A DNA stretch of 21,582 bases from Phallusia fumigata (Eukaryota; Chordata; Ascidiacea; Phlebobranchia; Ascidiidae): positions 1 through 21,582 of the forward strand of contig QXVZ01031945.1 of NCBI GenBank assembly GCA_008931825.1, in the 5' to 3' direction. Below the pieces are notes generated by a model. The model saw only the letters and a program-made list of their open reading frames with translations, had not been told where the DNA came from and made no database searches. Positions within the stretch are counted from its first letter, which is position 1. Each line of letters begins with the position of its first letter. Shown in pieces: positions 20,601 to 21,582 of this stretch. Position numbers and translations under genes: made by a program.

Positions 20601-21582
20601 GCAATACAGCTTTTCTGAAATAATTTTCAGTGACATTCTTCACATTATTGACAAAATAATATTAACTATCAATACTTTTTCATTTTGATTGCAAATGCTA
20701 AAATGGGATTTAAAAAGGCTAATAATGGAAATGCTTCTCATCTTGTTGAGGCAAAATCAAAAAATCAATAACTTTTAAACAGTCAATTGACATGTTAAAA
20801 GAAATTAGGTCCCAAGTGTAGATATTCACAATGTACCCGTCAAAACAAACAATGGCATGCAGTAAGTACGCTTTTGTTTGTTCTTTGTGTGGGAAGAATA
20901 CTTGGATGACACATGTTATACATGACAACTAATCCGATTAATTGTTTTGACAACGTTACCTTGAGTAACACACCTGCACAAACGGAAATGCATTTCCTGG
21001 TTTCAGTGGTGTGTTTTCTTTATCAATCATGTGTTGGATATATTTGGCCAATCCCTCCTTCTCATAAAGAGCTCGCTCCTCAGTCAAATCGAACAGCGCT
21101 CTTGATGAAACAGCAATTATGATGGCGGTGTCTGGTTTCGGCTAAAAAACACAAACAAGTTTATAGTTTCAAGGGCTTTAACATCATTTTATTAAAAAAC
21201 TTGAAAGCTGTAAAAAGTGAGTGAAATTTGGTTGCCTAGTAATTCATTGGTAAATCAAAAATTGAAATGGATATGTACAAATGTACAACATCATTTACTC
21301 AAATGCACATAACATTTATATTTACTTTTGTTACTTTTTGTGTTAAGTCAAGATAATAGTCGATAAACTTGTAACTGGCATTTAAGGACATTATTACAGG
21401 ATTTAATTCTACATCATGTTTTACTTTCAACAAAAAATTCCCACTTACAATGTTCCACCTCCTTGTTGCGATTGGACTTAGCGGTCTTTCCTGAAACATA
21501 GATTTCTTTACATCCAATGTTGTGAAGTTATTACTGATTTGCTGAAGTTCCTTTTCGATCTCAGCATCATCATCGCTGTCAG
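17675..21582 (-). CDS. NT5C1A: Cytosolic 5'-nucleotidase IA-like (NT5C1A), 5' end outside window
   Basis: Cytosolic 5'-nucleotidase I dephosphorylates AMP and other nucleoside monophosphates to nucleosides in the cytosol, feeding adenosine formation. Seven exons are visible: 21582-21449 (partial), 21141-20974, 20557-20428, 19854-19732, 19518-19355, 18969-18808 and 17881-17675, ending in TGA at 17677-17675. Phases agree throughout, giving about 360 residues. Blocks in order: a Ser/Asp/Glu-rich start, [10 protein letters not shown], then [14 protein letters not shown] and [12 protein letters not shown]. Next come LINSIN and [18 protein letters not shown], then [14 protein letters not shown] with the nucleophile motif DGD. 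The end has [37 protein letters not shown] and HLFFDDQ (second acid motif), then AHVPYGVAQ. All catalytic motifs are intact. Vertebrates have two close paralogues, NT5C1A and NT5C1B; the choice of A is by the overall length and the simple N-terminus and is not certain. An N-terminal piece lies beyond 21582. Confidence 0.93.
17882..18807 (-). other. Last intron of the NT5C1A-like gene
   Basis: A 926 bp intron, donor GTAAGAG at 18807 and acceptor TTGTTGTAG at 17882. AT-rich, with no frame I can assign to a gene. Larger than most introns in the window. Confidence 0.75.

Noticed and set aside
1..21582. CRISPR arrays, bacterial operons, prophage or insertion sequences
   Set aside because: Exon-intron structure throughout shows nuclear animal DNA; no regularly spaced repeats were found.

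Overview
The window is animal nuclear DNA. Genes are split into many short exons with GT/AG borders by small, AT-rich introns, some only about 60 bp long. The gene set is metazoan: PHGDH, DSCC1, MRPL58, NT5C1A and an IRE1/RNase L relative. Compact genes, AT-rich introns, tRNA-derived SINEs and a polymorphic-looking assembly together suggest a tunicate, most likely Ciona. That placement is an inference, because no species-specific marker was checked.

Layout. (1) 1-1927, minus strand: the C-terminal half of DSCC1, a cohesin-loading clamp-loader subunit, with one exon present twice. (2) 1929-5697, minus: D-3-phosphoglycerate dehydrogenase (PHGDH), eleven exons, missing only its last few codons. 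(3) 5698-8013: a 2.3 kb intergenic stretch with a tRNA-derived SINE and a G11 tract. (4) 8014-10040, minus: MRPL58/ICT1, the mitochondrial GGQ peptidyl-tRNA hydrolase, complete in six exons. (5) 10544-14737, plus: an eleven-exon gene reading as an IRE1/RNase L-type pseudokinase, a KEN ribonuclease domain, a linker of about 70 residues, and a C-terminal domain resembling the IRF-association domain (IAD) of interferon regulatory factors. (6) 14738-17674: intergenic, dominated by a 0.9 kb direct duplication with an n at its junction. (7) 17675-21582, minus: cytosolic 5'-nucleotidase IA (NT5C1A-like), seven exons seen, 5' end outside the window.

The main item of interest is gene 5. RNase L and IRF3-type factors are separate arms of vertebrate antiviral defence. 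Here an RNase L-like effector with a catalytically degenerate kinase appears to be joined to an IRF-type dimerisation and phospho-regulatory module, with no IRF DNA-binding domain, ankyrin repeats, luminal domain or transmembrane segment. I do not know of a described protein with this order of domains, but I could not search for one. The other genes are housekeeping neighbours with no evident functional link to it.

Three single n characters (320, 1928, 16560) behave like contig joins. Two lie beside direct duplications that look like unmerged overlaps of allelic contigs. The third coincides with loss of the N-terminal half of DSCC1. Gene spacing near these points should not be trusted.
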